This document shows, one piece after another, positions 33,487-42,968 of a DNA stretch of 64,000 nt. Both the position numbers and the translations under genes were made by a program. The notes below the pieces were generated by a model, which worked only from the letters and a program-made list of their open reading frames with translations, made no database searches and had not been told where the DNA came from. Within the stretch, counting starts at the first letter, position 1. Each line of letters opens with the position of its first letter. The DNA is from Paenibacillus luteus (lineage in GTDB: Bacteria > Bacillota > Bacilli > Paenibacillales > Paenibacillaceae): the NCBI RefSeq assembly GCF_006542765.1, contig NZ_SKCD01000013.1:62001-126000 (forward strand), read 5' to 3'.

Positions 33487-34461
33487 GTGAAAATAGTGAA
33501 AAGAGGCAATGAAACCGTTGCAAGGCTTTATTCGGACGATAAGCTGCGCCGGGGGCTGGATGCCGTCAAATATCGGCTTCTAGGCGCTGAAATCGACAAG
33601 GGATTACTCTTTAAATTGTTTGTTTATGTCATCCTGATTAACGTTGCTTTCATTTATATCAAGCCGATTCTGTACATGGTGACAACGATGGTGAAGGATG
33701 CGCAAAACATACTGGACCCCACCGTGATCTGGGTGCCGAGAACGATATTTCTCGGGCATCTCCAGCATGCAAGCGAAATGCTGAACTACGGCAAAAGCTT
33801 TCTGATCAGCGTCTCGCTCGCTTCCTCGGTTGCGGTGCTGCAGGTGTTCTCCTGCGCGATTGCAGGTTATGCCTTCGCGCGGCTGGATTTCCCATTCAAG
33901 AAAGTATGGGGCGCGCTGCTTCTGTTCACCTTCATTATGCCGCCGCAAATTACGATTTTGCCGTCGATCATGCTGTTTAAGGAGTTTGGCTGGCTTAATA
34001 CTTTTTTGCCGATGGTGGTGCCGGCTCTATTCGGGCATGGATTGAAGGGCGCGATGTTCGTTATTATTTATCGGGCCTTCTACTCGACGCTTCCTAAAGA
34101 GCTGGACGAGGCCGCAAGGATGGACGGAGCGGGACCGTTCCGCATGTTTTTCCGCGTCATGTTCCCGATCTCAAGATCGGCAACGGTAGTGGTCGTCTTG
34201 TTCTCGTTTGTCTGGAACTGGAATGACTTCTATTTCCCATCGCTGTTTATGTTTACAGCAGAGAACGTTCCCCTATCGATTACGCTTGCCAGAATGGCTG
34301 GCGAAATGAAGCTGGCCGAGGGCGCAGGAGAAATAACGGTTTATGCGGAAGCGATCAAAATGGCTGCGTCCTTCCTGATTATCATGCCGCTGCTCGTCGT
34401 CTATTTATTTGCCCAGCGCTGGTTTATCGAAGGGGTGGAGCGGACCGGACTGGTGGAATAG
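33487..34461 (+). CDS. sugar ABC transporter permease (MalG type), pair 2
   Basis: A 324-aa permease, longer than usual because of a ~45-residue charged N-terminal extension before the first helix (LFKLFVYVILINVAFIYIKP). The EAA loop is DEAARMDGAGPFRMFFRVMF. GTG at 33487 has GTGAGGTG upstream. It is the last gene of the operon; no hairpin terminator is evident, and the promoter of the next unit starts 25 nt later. Confidence 0.92.
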   Translation: MKIVKRGNETVARLYSDDKLRRGLDAVKYRLLGAEIDKGLLFKLFVYVILINVAFIYIKPILYMVTTMVKDAQNILDPTVIWVPRTIFLGHLQHASEMLNYGKSFLISVSLASSVAVLQVFSCAIAGYAFARLDFPFKKVWGALLLFTFIMPPQITILPSIMLFKEFGWLNTFLPMVVPALFGHGLKGAMFVIIYRAFYSTLPKELDEAARMDGAGPFRMFFRVMFPISRSATVVVVLFSFVWNWNDFYFPSLFMFTAENVPLSITLARMAGEMKLAEGAGEITVYAEAIKMAASFLIIMPLLVVYLFAQRWFIEGVERTGLVE

Positions 34462-34485
34462 GGGTTTAAAAGGGGATTAAAAAGA

Positions 34486-34613
34486 TTGACAGATTTTCAA
34501 GAAGGTGTTAAATTCATTCCACTGATATAAAACCATCTAATTTCATCTTTTTACTTGGATATTATCGACCGGATAGCCGGAGATTGCCTTAGGGCAGCTC
34601 TGGTTATTTTTTT
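34486..34613 (+). promoter_or_regulatory. promoter plus ACCGG attenuator leader, site B
   Basis: TTGACA (34486-34491), 17 nt, TAAATT (34509-34514). The motif TATCGACCGGATAGCCGG begins at 34563 and runs to GAGAT (34584). AGCCGGAG (34575-34582) pairs with CTCTGGTT (34598-34605, two G-U pairs), with an inner stem TGCC/GGCA, and a T-rich run reaches 34613. Same layout as site A. Confidence 0.72.
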
Positions 34614-34618
34614 TGAAC

Positions 34619-34714
34619 TATAGGAAAATATGTCATTTTGCTAATCTTCTCTACATTTCTCGGAATGAAACGCGCTGAGCCGCCAAAGGACGGCTACAGC
34701 CGTTTCACCTTGCT
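34619..34714. repeat. dispersed structured element, copy 3
   Basis: Third copy of the element at 8081 and 11094. The hairpin is 34667-34706 with stem GAAACG-GCTG-AGCCG / CGGCT-CAGC-CGTTTC. It sits between attenuator site B and the LLM gene, so it is transcribed in that leader. Confidence 0.88.
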
Positions 34715-34783
34715 AGAGAGGGAAGCAGGCGGACGGCGGTGTTGGATTGGAAAGACCAATAGGGCTTTAGGGGGAGAAGCGTT

Positions 34784-36148
34784 ATGGGAGGATCGGAACG
34801 AAAGCTTAATCTGAACGCGTTTTTGGCGGCATCGGGTCATCATGAGGCATCTTGGCGGCATGCGGATACAAGCCCGGAGCGCGGCGTGGACATTCATCAT
34901 TATGTAAAGCTGACACAAATTGCGGAGAAGGGCTTGCTCGATTCTGTGTTTCTGGCAGACGGCTATTGGGCACATTCGGGCTCCTTAGAACCGTTCACGC
35001 TGTTGTCAGCGCTGGCAGCATCTACTCGGCACATCGGACTGATTGCAACGGTGGAGACGACGTATAACGAGCCGTTTCATGTAGCCCGTAAATTTGCTTC
35101 GCTGGACCATATCAGCAAAGGCCGGGCCGGCTGGAATATCGTTACGGGCGCTGGTCCCGCGGCAGAACAGTTCAGCAGAGTGCAGCACCCCAAGCATCAT
35201 GAGCGATATGAATCGGCAGAGGAGTTTGTGGAAGTCGTGAAGCAGCTGTGGGACAGCTGGGAGGATGACGCGGTCCGCAATGACAAAATTAACGGCATTC
35301 TGATCGATCAGGCCAAGGTTCACACCATCGACTTTACGGGCAAGCACCATGCTGTTCAAGGACCGCTGAACATTGCGCGTCCACCGCAGGGCCATCCGGT
35401 GCTTGTCCAGGCCGGCTCGTCGGAGACCGGCAAGGATTTTGCCGCTAAGCTGGCCGAGGTTATTTTTACCGCGCAGCTTACGTTCGAGGAGGCGCAAGCA
35501 TTTTATGGGGATGTGAAATCCCGCTTGGCGAAATACGGGCGCACGGCGGATCAACTGAAAGTACTGCCGGGCTTGAGTCCGATCCTGGCGGATACGGAGG
35601 CAGAAGCTCAGGAGATTGAGGAGGAGTTGTTCCAGTTAATTGATCATGAGGGGGCGACTAAGCGGCTGTCTTCCCGCCTCGGTATCGATTTATCGAATCA
35701 TAGCTTAGACGACCGGGTAACTGCAGAGGGGGCTCTACTGACGGAACAAGTCAGCGGCATGAAGAGCCGGCACCAGCTGATTCTGGATTTGATTGAACGG
35801 GAGAAGCCGACACTGCGTGAACTCATTAACCGGCTAGCTGGCGCGCGGGGGCATTTTACCTTCACGGGTACGCCGCTGCAACTGGCGGATGAAATCGAAA
35901 AGTGGTTCCACGGCGGGGCTGCCGACGGCTTTAACCTTATGCCGCAGATTTATCCGAGCGGCCTGGAGCGTTTCGTAGACAAGGTCATTCCAGAGCTGCA
36001 AAACCGTGGCTTGTTCCGCACCTCCTATGAGGGGCAGACGCTTCGGGGCAACCTGGGACTTGCGAGGCCGGAGAATGCCAGATTTTCCAATGACTTCAAC
36101 CACTCCACCAACGACTCCAACCACTCGAAAAAAGAGGTGTACTTATAA
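34784..36148 (+). CDS. NtaA/SnaA/DszA-type LLM flavin-dependent monooxygenase (A type)
   Basis: A 454-aa luciferase-like monooxygenase of the NtaA/SoxA/DszA group. It has the N-terminus LNLNAFLAASGHHEASWRHA, DSVFLADGYW, LEPFTLLSALAASTRHIGLI, the flavin/substrate motif SLDHISKGRAGWNIVTGAGP, and the C-terminal VIPELQNRGLFRTSYEG. These enzymes use reduced FMN from a separate reductase to oxidise nitrilotriacetate-, sulfone- or thioether-like substrates. It is close to the enzyme at 40036. It stands behind attenuator site B and overlaps the next gene by one base (TAATG). A His/Asn/Asp/Ser-rich tail (FNHSTNDSNHSKKE) is unusual. Confidence 0.92.
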   Translation: MGGSERKLNLNAFLAASGHHEASWRHADTSPERGVDIHHYVKLTQIAEKGLLDSVFLADGYWAHSGSLEPFTLLSALAASTRHIGLIATVETTYNEPFHVARKFASLDHISKGRAGWNIVTGAGPAAEQFSRVQHPKHHERYESAEEFVEVVKQLWDSWEDDAVRNDKINGILIDQAKVHTIDFTGKHHAVQGPLNIARPPQGHPVLVQAGSSETGKDFAAKLAEVIFTAQLTFEEAQAFYGDVKSRLAKYGRTADQLKVLPGLSPILADTEAEAQEIEEELFQLIDHEGATKRLSSRLGIDLSNHSLDDRVTAEGALLTEQVSGMKSRHQLILDLIEREKPTLRELINRLAGARGHFTFTGTPLQLADEIEKWFHGGAADGFNLMPQIYPSGLERFVDKVIPELQNRGLFRTSYEGQTLRGNLGLARPENARFSNDFNHSTNDSNHSKKEVYL

Positions 36149-37467
36149 TGGGCGAGGTTAATCGTAAGGTTCATTTAAATGTATTTTTGAGGGCAACTGG
36201 GCATCATGCGGGAGCATGGCGGCATGAGGATGCTCATCCAGAGCTGGAGCTGGACATTGATTACTTGGGCCAGCTTGCAAGAATCGCTGAGCGCGGCAAG
36301 CTGGACTCGATCTTTCTGGCGGACGGCTATGCAGGAGGCGGCAGCAAGCTGGAGCCGTTTACGCTGTTATCTGCACTGGCGTCAGTCACGGAGCATATCG
36401 GTTTGATAGCAACCGTGGGCACGGTATATAACGACCCGTTCCATGTTGCGAGACAGTTCGCTTCATTGGACCATATTAGCGGAGGCCGGGCTGGCTGGAA
36501 CATCGTGACGGGGGCTGGCTCCGCTGCCCACAACTTTAGCCGGGACGAACATCCCGAGCATGCGGAGCGGTACGAGACGGGTGAGGAATTCGTCGAGGTC
36601 GTCAAGCAGCTGTGGGACAGCTGGGAGGATGACGCACTTATTTTTGATAAGCAGGCTGGAAAATTAGTAGACGCAAGTAAGGTGCATGAGATCAACTTTA
36701 AAGGTCATACCTATGCCGTGAAGGGACCACTCAACATCCCGCGCCCGCCGCAGGGCTATCCGGTGCTCGTGCAGGCAGGCTCCTCCGAGCAGGGGAAGGA
36801 GCTGGCGGCGAAGACGGCGGAGGTTATTTTTACCGCGCAGCAAACGTTTGACGCAGGGCGTGAATTTTACAGCGACGTAAAATCCCGCCTGGCCAAGTAC
36901 GGCAGAAGCGCTGACGAGCTTGTTATTTTGCCGGGGCTGGCACCGATCGTTGCAGATACGGAGGCTGAGGCGAGAGAGTTGGAAGAAGAGTTGCATTCCT
37001 TTGTGGATACGAAGCGGGCGTTGGATGACCTTTCCGAGAGGTTTACGGTCAATCTCAATGATTATGCGCTGGACGCCCCGGTGCCGCTGGACAAAGCCAA
37101 GCCTGCCGAGGAATTCAACGGCATCCGCAGCCGGCAGGAGGTCATTCTTGATGCGGCGCGCAGGGAAGGCTTTACGATACGGCAGCTGCTCTATCGCAGC
37201 AATGGCGGCCACGGCCACATCACATTTACGGGCTCGGTGCTGCAAACGGCGGACCTTATTGAGAATTGGTTCCTGAATCACGCAGCCGATGGCTTCAATG
37301 TTTTGCCGCAGCTCTTCCCGACGGGGCTAGAAATCTTTGTAGACAAGGTCATACCTGAGCTGCAAAACCGCGGCCTGTTCCGCACCGAGTACGAAGGAGC
37401 GACCTTGCGCGAGAGCCTGGGCCTAAGAAGGCCCGCGAACACGCGGCATCTTCAGCAATCTGTATAG
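36148..37467 (+). CDS. NtaA/SnaA-type LLM flavin-dependent monooxygenase (B type)
   Basis: A 439-aa LLM monooxygenase. It has VHLNVFLRATGHHAGAWRHE, LDSIFLADGYAGGG, SLDHISGGRAGWNIVTGAGS and VIPELQNRGLFRTEYEGATL. In the variable regions (EINFKGHTYAVKGPLNIPRP, FVDTKRALDDLSERFTVNLN) it is closer to the enzyme at 46577 than to its neighbour at 34784, so there are two subtypes. It is co-translated with the previous gene. No terminator is seen before the repeat-rich spacer. Confidence 0.92.
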   Translation: MGEVNRKVHLNVFLRATGHHAGAWRHEDAHPELELDIDYLGQLARIAERGKLDSIFLADGYAGGGSKLEPFTLLSALASVTEHIGLIATVGTVYNDPFHVARQFASLDHISGGRAGWNIVTGAGSAAHNFSRDEHPEHAERYETGEEFVEVVKQLWDSWEDDALIFDKQAGKLVDASKVHEINFKGHTYAVKGPLNIPRPPQGYPVLVQAGSSEQGKELAAKTAEVIFTAQQTFDAGREFYSDVKSRLAKYGRSADELVILPGLAPIVADTEAEARELEEELHSFVDTKRALDDLSERFTVNLNDYALDAPVPLDKAKPAEEFNGIRSRQEVILDAARREGFTIRQLLYRSNGGHGHITFTGSVLQTADLIENWFLNHAADGFNVLPQLFPTGLEIFVDKVIPELQNRGLFRTEYEGATLRESLGLRRPANTRHLQQSV

Positions 37468-38507
37468 TTTGAACTTTTGGTTTAAATATATAATTTTGAG
37501 TGGTCGGGCATGTGCGAGTGAGGGGAAATAGATTTAAATGTTAGATCTAAATGAATGATTTGATTGACCGATAATTCGTGATACGGAAGATGAAGATTTA
37601 ATTTGTAGACTGATTTTTTCTGAAATCGACGAGTGGAAGAAACAGCTTTTAACCGTTATGGCTCTTAGTGGCGCTCCCTGCACGAAGAATGCTTAAACTT
37701 TAGCTGGCAGGCTCTATACTGGTGCAAAAGTGCTGTTCTTTGAGAAATAGATCTAAATTATAGATCTATTTCGTCAAAAATGGCCGATCTGGATGGAATA
37801 GATCTAAAAAGTAGATCTAACTGAGCTAGTTGGCTCCAAAAGGGCGGGAAAATGGTAGTTTCTAGTGAAATTAATCTGGATTGTAGATCTAATTGATCTG
37901 AAATAGCTCAATAGGGAGAAATGGATCTAAAAGTGGATCTAATCGAGCTGGGTGTCTCTAAATGGACGGCAAACTGGTGGTTTGTGGAGAGGGGAAAGTT
38001 AAACTTAAAGATGAAGTTTTAGCGAAGCGAGAAGATCGGTGTAGAGAAACGAAGTGTTCGCTGTTGCGGTCTTAATATTACTTTTACTACTCATATGAAA
38101 TTAAAGAATCTGGCTGCAACCGTGATCGTAAAGATGATCTGTTCACGCAGCGCCCAAACCGTAAATCGTTAGTTCAACTTATCTAGATCTAAAAAGTAGT
38201 TCTAATCGGGTAGGTGGCTTTAGATGGACGGCAAAGGTTGATTTTCTGAGAAGTAGGTATAAAAAAGAAGATAAATCAAGCAGTTTGGAGCGAACTGAGC
38301 GGCAAGGGCTGGTCTGGCTAGCCAAACGTCACCCCTATTAGATCTTTTCAGCATTAATGCGTAAGTTTATTCTCCATCTAATTCGCATTCTTTCAAACAG
38401 CAGACTAGAAAATGAAAGCAGATAACCGGGTTCGTTATCAATTTCGACTTAGTTAGAGCCTATCTAGCATAGGGCAAAATTAAAATACAGAAATGAGAGG
38501 ATATAGG
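37468..38507. other. 1-kb spacer with dispersed AGATCT-type palindromic repeats
   Basis: No supported gene is present. The stretch carries at least six copies of a degenerate unit built on ATAGATCTAAAAAGTAGATC (e.g. 37747-37770, 37798-37822, 37882-37900, 37922-37942, 38182-38200). Copies are often followed by GAGCTGGNTGGCTCTAAA and GGACGGCAAA. The copy GAAATAGATCT...AGATCTATTTC forms a perfect stem. The same hairpin family recurs at 57140-57470. The promoter of the binding-protein gene at 38508 must lie in the last part; a GATAAC/GTTATC hairpin is at 38421-38439. Confidence 0.7.
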
Positions 38508-39878
38508 ATGGGGAAGTTAGGGTCTTTTATTACTTTATTAGCAATGGTTGTGCTGGTTACTGCCTGCGGAGGAGGGAATAACGCTCCAGCGAGCACGAAC
38601 GCCGCAACCGAAACGTCTGCTACAGAAAGCAGCTCGCCGGAGAAAGCGGATTTCAAGAAGCTTGGCGATGAGCCGCTGAAGCTGACGTTTTATTCGACGG
38701 GAGCTACCTTTACCGATGTGGAGTTCGAGGCGATGATTGCGGGTCCCATTCATGCGAAATATCCGAACGTAACGATCGAACGCATTACACCGGCTGCAAC
38801 CACGACGCCAGAAGAGGTCTTGTCCACGCATGTGCCCGATATCATTTTCGGCAGTGTGCAGCAACGTGTCATTCGTACGGGTGTATATCAGGATTTAAGA
38901 GAGCTGATTCAAAAGCATCATTTTGACGAAAGCCGTCTGAAGCCGATTGGCTATGACTATATCAAGGACATAACGAAGGGCAAGGGTGACGCAGTGCTCG
39001 CTTTGCCGTTCAATATTAACCAGCATGTTCTGTACTATAACAAGGATATTTTTGATAAATTTGGCGTGCCCTACCCGACCGAGAAGCAGTTGACATGGGA
39101 TGAGGCGGTCGAGCTCGGAACGAAGCTGACAAGAACTGAGAACGGTGTCAATTATATCGGACTCGTCGTTGATAATTTAACAGGCCTATCCAAGTCGCTG
39201 GGCATTCCTTACCTTAACCGCGAGACTGGCCAGGCAGCGCTCGATACCCCGGAATGGCTGCGCGTGTTCGAGCTGCAGAAGAAAATTTTAGAAATACCAG
39301 GTTACGTGACGCCGGACGGCACGTGGAACTGGACACGGGACCATTTTATGAAGGATCAGAATATTGCCATTCGAGTATCTTGGCTGGCCAATATGGTTGG
39401 ACCGCTCGAGGAGCTTCGCCAGCAGGGCGTGGAGTTTAACTGGGATATCGCGCCGGCTCCGAACTTCAGCGATCGTCTGGGCAATACGAGGGAAGCACAG
39501 ATTCACTCCATCGCGATCAACAGCCAAAGCCCGCATCAGGATGAAGCGTTTCAGGTCATCGCCGAAATTTTATCGGATGAGGGACAACGAATTATTGCGA
39601 AAAACGGCCGCGTGCCATCGATCATTAATCCGGAGCTGGAGAAGGACTACGGCGCTGAAATTCCCGTTCTTCAAGGTAAAACGGTTCAAAATGTATTCAT
39701 TGGCGAGCCGATCCAAGAGCATTACATCCATCCCTACGAATCCAGCATTACCGTACGTTTGACCGAGGCGGCGGAGGATCTTGCCATCCATGGGCTTGAT
39801 GTCAATTCGGCTATCCGCAAAGCGACTGATGCGATCAATAAGGATGTAGAGACGTTGAAAACGACGATTGGCGAGTGA
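38508..39878 (+). CDS. solute-binding lipoprotein (family 1), paralogue 1, orphan
   Basis: A 456-aa exported lipoprotein with signal peptide MGKLGSFITLLAMVVLVTAC; the lipobox ends in the underlined Cys20, followed by a Gly/Asn/Ala/Ser linker. The mature part is a family 1 extracellular binding protein: LTFYSTGATFTDVEFEAMIA, DIIFGSVQQRVIRTGVYQDL, NINQHVLYYNKDIFDKFGVP. It is very similar throughout to the protein at 41439. No permease or ATPase gene accompanies either. ATG at 38508 has GAGAGG 7 nt upstream. The neighbours are LLM monooxygenases, so the ligand may be an organosulfur or other heteroatom compound, by inference only. Confidence 0.9.
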   Translation: MGKLGSFITLLAMVVLVTACGGGNNAPASTNAATETSATESSSPEKADFKKLGDEPLKLTFYSTGATFTDVEFEAMIAGPIHAKYPNVTIERITPAATTTPEEVLSTHVPDIIFGSVQQRVIRTGVYQDLRELIQKHHFDESRLKPIGYDYIKDITKGKGDAVLALPFNINQHVLYYNKDIFDKFGVPYPTEKQLTWDEAVELGTKLTRTENGVNYIGLVVDNLTGLSKSLGIPYLNRETGQAALDTPEWLRVFELQKKILEIPGYVTPDGTWNWTRDHFMKDQNIAIRVSWLANMVGPLEELRQQGVEFNWDIAPAPNFSDRLGNTREAQIHSIAINSQSPHQDEAFQVIAEILSDEGQRIIAKNGRVPSIINPELEKDYGAEIPVLQGKTVQNVFIGEPIQEHYIHPYESSITVRLTEAAEDLAIHGLDVNSAIRKATDAINKDVETLKTTIGE

Positions 39879-39894
39879 TCAAACGACTGAAATC

Positions 39895-40006
39895 AAGCAA
39901 ACGCCCAACCATAAGCTAAGTGATTAATTGTAAGCAAACGACCGAGCAGAAGCTAAGCGATTGAATAGTAAGCAAACGATCGAGTAAAAGCCAAGCGATG
40001 GAATTA
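39895..40006. repeat. 37/38-bp tandem repeat, three copies
   Basis: AAGCAAACGACCGAGCAGAA-type units begin at 39895, 39932 and 39970, each continuing with GCTAAGYGATTGAAT. They fill the gap between the binding protein and the next LLM gene. Confidence 0.85.
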
Positions 40007-40035
40007 ATATCATGCTTCAGAAAAGGGGAATGAAA

Positions 40036-41358
40036 ATGAGTCAAGCTCAGCGCAGGCTTAACCTTAATGCCTTTCTGTTCGGGACCGGCCATCACGAGGC
40101 GTCTTGGCGGCTGCCGGAGGCCCAGCCGGACCGTAATCTCGATTTCCGGCACGTGCTGCAAATCGTACAGACGGCAGAACGCGGCCTAATGGACTCCGTC
40201 TTCTTGGCGGATGGCTATTCGGGACGGTCCAACAAGCTGGAGCCCTTCACGGAGCTCGCTGCGCTTGCCAGCAGAACGAAGCATATCGGATTGATCGCGA
40301 CGGTCGGCACAACCTATAACGAACCGTTTCATGTTGCGCGCAAATTTGCTTCTCTCGATCATATCAGCAAAGGCCGGGCGGGCTGGAACATTGTAACAGG
40401 CGCTGGATCGGCTGCCCATAACTTCGGCAGGGAGGAGCACCCGGACCATGCTTTGCGTTACGAAGAGGCGGATGAGTTCGTCGAGGTCGCCAAGCAGCTT
40501 TGGGACAGCTGGGAGGACGGGGCGGTTGTTAATGACAAGGCAACGGGCACTCTTGTGCTGAAGGACAAAGTCCATACGATCAACCACAAAGGCAAATATT
40601 ATTCGGTGAAAGGCCCGCTCAATATTGCGCGTCCCCCGCAAGGCTATCCGGTGCTGGTGCAAGCGGGCTCCTCGGAGAGTGGCAAGGAATTCGCTGCAAA
40701 GGTGGCTGAGGTTATCTTTACCGCCCATCAGAGCATAGAAAGCGCTCAAGCCTTCTATGCGGATGTCAAAGGCAGGCTCCCCAAATATGGCAGAACAGCC
40801 GCTGAACTGAAAATTTTGCCGGGGATTAGCCCGATTCTTGCCAATACGGAGGAGCAAGCGCGCGAAATTGAAAACGAGCTGTTCGAGTATGTGAACCAAG
40901 ACGGAGCAATTCGGCGGTTATCTGAGCGCCTTGGCATCGATTTATCTGATTATCCGCTGGATCAGCCGCTTTCCCTTGCGGGTATTCGGGAAACCGACGA
41001 GGTGAATGGCAACAAAAGCCGCCATCAACTGATACTCGATCTCGTTCGCCATGAGCATTTGACACTGAAGCAGCTCATTAACCGTTTGGCGGGAGCTAGA
41101 GGGCATTTTACATTTACGGGAACGCCCCTTCAACTGGCCGATGTGATCGAGACCTGGTTTCTGAACGGTGCAGCGGACGGCTTTAACGTTATGCCCCAAA
41201 TTTATCCGAGAGGCCTTACGGCCTTTGTCGATCAGGTCATTCCGGAGCTGCAAAACCGCGGGCTGTTCCGCACGGAATATGAGGGAGCAACGCTGCGTGA
41301 GAACCTAGGTTTGAAGCGGCCGGAAAATATACGGTACGAGAGCAAGGCCGTATTTTAA
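40036..41358 (+). CDS. NtaA/SnaA-type LLM flavin-dependent monooxygenase (A type)
   Basis: A 440-aa LLM monooxygenase with RRLNLNAFLFGTGHHEASWR, DSVFLADGYSGRS, SLDHISKGRAGWNIVTGAGS and ELQNRGLFRTEYEGATLREN. Over its length it is most like the enzyme at 34784 (shared LINRLAGARGHFTFTGTPLQ). ATG at 40036 has AAGGGGA 6 nt upstream; in-frame ATGs at 40012 and 40030 lie before or inside that site. It is sandwiched between two paralogous binding-protein genes. It needs reduced flavin, possibly from the nitroreductase-type enzyme at 44419. Confidence 0.92.
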   Translation: MSQAQRRLNLNAFLFGTGHHEASWRLPEAQPDRNLDFRHVLQIVQTAERGLMDSVFLADGYSGRSNKLEPFTELAALASRTKHIGLIATVGTTYNEPFHVARKFASLDHISKGRAGWNIVTGAGSAAHNFGREEHPDHALRYEEADEFVEVAKQLWDSWEDGAVVNDKATGTLVLKDKVHTINHKGKYYSVKGPLNIARPPQGYPVLVQAGSSESGKEFAAKVAEVIFTAHQSIESAQAFYADVKGRLPKYGRTAAELKILPGISPILANTEEQAREIENELFEYVNQDGAIRRLSERLGIDLSDYPLDQPLSLAGIRETDEVNGNKSRHQLILDLVRHEHLTLKQLINRLAGARGHFTFTGTPLQLADVIETWFLNGAADGFNVMPQIYPRGLTAFVDQVIPELQNRGLFRTEYEGATLRENLGLKRPENIRYESKAVF

Positions 41359-41438
41359 CACATCAAACAGCTGGATAGGATAGACATTAAAGTTAGATAA
41401 ATCGAAGCAGCAGCATACGAAGGGGAGAGAAACAGAAT

Positions 41439-42824
41439 ATGAAGAAATTTACTTTTGGCCTCATTATACTAGTCTTGCTTACCATGGTGACGGCATGCGC
41501 GGGCAAAAGCAATGCTCCGGCAAATACGAGCGGAGACAGCACGCAAAATACGTCAACCGATCAACCAGCAGAAACGCAGCAGGCGGATTTCAAGAAGCTT
41601 GGAGACGAGCCGCTGACGTTAACCTTTTTTAGCACGAGCGGTACCTTCCCCGATGTGGAATTCAACACTTTAATCGCCGATCCCATTAAGAAAAAATACC
41701 CGAATGTGACCATTGAGCGGATTACGCCGGCGGCCACAACGACGAATGAGGAGGTGCTGTCCACGCATGTGCCGGACATTATTTATTCCTCTTCCTCCTC
41801 CCATCAACGGATCATCCGTACAGGAGCCTATGAGGATTTGCGGGAGCTGATTAAGCGCCACAATTTTGACGAAAGCCGGATTAAGCCGATTTTATATGAT
41901 TACATCAAGGACATTACGAAGGACAAGGGCGGTGAGATTTATGCGATCCCGTTCAATGCCAATCAACATGTTCTCTATTATAACAAAGATATTTTTGATA
42001 AATTTGGCGTATCGTACCCGGACGAAAAGCAGCTGACGTGGGATGAGGTGCTGGAGATCGCAGCCAAGCTGACCCGTACCGAGAACGGCGTACATTATAT
42101 CGGATTATCGGTCGATAACTTAACGGGCCTCTCCAAGGGCCTTGGGCTCTCGTATGTGGATCGCGAGACCGGCAATGCGGCGCTGGATACGCAGGAATGG
42201 CTGCGCGTCTTCGAGCTGAACAAGCGGATTTTTGAAATTCCAGGTTATGTGACGCCGGACAATACGTGGAACTGGGGGCGCGACCAGTTTATGAAGGATC
42301 AGGTCATCGGCATGCGCGTGACGTGGCTTGCGAATATGGTCGGCCCGCTCGAGGAGCTGAGGCAGCAAGGCGTCGAATTTAACTGGGACATCGCGCCGGC
42401 CCCGAACTTTAGCGACCAGCTTGGCAAAACGAGAGAGGCTCAAATTCATTCCCTCTCCGTTAACAGCCAAAGCAAGCATAAGGATGAGGCGTTCCAGGTC
42501 ATTGCCGAAATCTTATCCGACGAAGGGCAAACGATCCTGGCCCGGAACGGACGGGTGCCTGCCGTTATTAATCCTGAGCTGGAGAAGGAGTACGGTCTCG
42601 ACATTCCTGTGCTTCAAGGCAAATCGGTGCAAAACGTGTTTATCGGCGAGCCGCTGCAGGAGCACTATATCCATCCGTACGAACTTGAAATTACGAGTCG
42701 CCTTACGGAGGCGGCTGAGGATTTGGCCATCAACGGGCTGGATGTGAATTCGGCGATTCGAAAGGCGACGGATGCGATTAACAAAGACGTCGAAACGTTA
42801 AGAACGACACTCGGCGACCAATAA
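41439..42824 (+). CDS. solute-binding lipoprotein (family 1), paralogue 2, orphan
   Basis: A 461-aa lipoprotein with signal peptide KFTFGLIILVLLTMVTAC and a lipobox Cys, then a Ser/Thr/Asn/Gln linker. The binding domain mirrors that at 38508 almost residue by residue: FKKLGDEPLTLTFFSTSGTF, NQHVLYYNKDIFDKFGVSYP, GLDVNSAIRKATDAINKDVE. The differences cluster in the linker and a few loops (FNTLIADPIKKKYPNVTIER versus FEAMIAGPIHAKYPNVTIER). GGGGAGAG lies upstream of the ATG. Like its paralogue it has no permease nearby. Confidence 0.92.
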   Translation: MKKFTFGLIILVLLTMVTACAGKSNAPANTSGDSTQNTSTDQPAETQQADFKKLGDEPLTLTFFSTSGTFPDVEFNTLIADPIKKKYPNVTIERITPAATTTNEEVLSTHVPDIIYSSSSSHQRIIRTGAYEDLRELIKRHNFDESRIKPILYDYIKDITKDKGGEIYAIPFNANQHVLYYNKDIFDKFGVSYPDEKQLTWDEVLEIAAKLTRTENGVHYIGLSVDNLTGLSKGLGLSYVDRETGNAALDTQEWLRVFELNKRIFEIPGYVTPDNTWNWGRDQFMKDQVIGMRVTWLANMVGPLEELRQQGVEFNWDIAPAPNFSDQLGKTREAQIHSLSVNSQSKHKDEAFQVIAEILSDEGQTILARNGRVPAVINPELEKEYGLDIPVLQGKSVQNVFIGEPLQEHYIHPYELEITSRLTEAAEDLAINGLDVNSAIRKATDAINKDVETLRTTLGDQ

Positions 42825-42839
42825 GATAAGCAGGCTCAG

Positions 42840-42873
42840 GCAAAGGTGCAGCGGTTAGGCGGCCCCTTTGCTT
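42840..42873 (+). terminator. possible terminator after the second binding protein
   Basis: GCAAAGGTGC pairs imperfectly with GCCCCTTTGC, followed by TTTGTGCTGTG. Weak. Confidence 0.4.
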
Positions 42874-42968
42874 TGTGCTGTGTAATTTTATATCCATGCG
42901 AAGCAGACGATTAGCAACACTTGTCGGCGAGAGCTCCTGACGATAGCTTATTTGAGTGGAACATTGGA

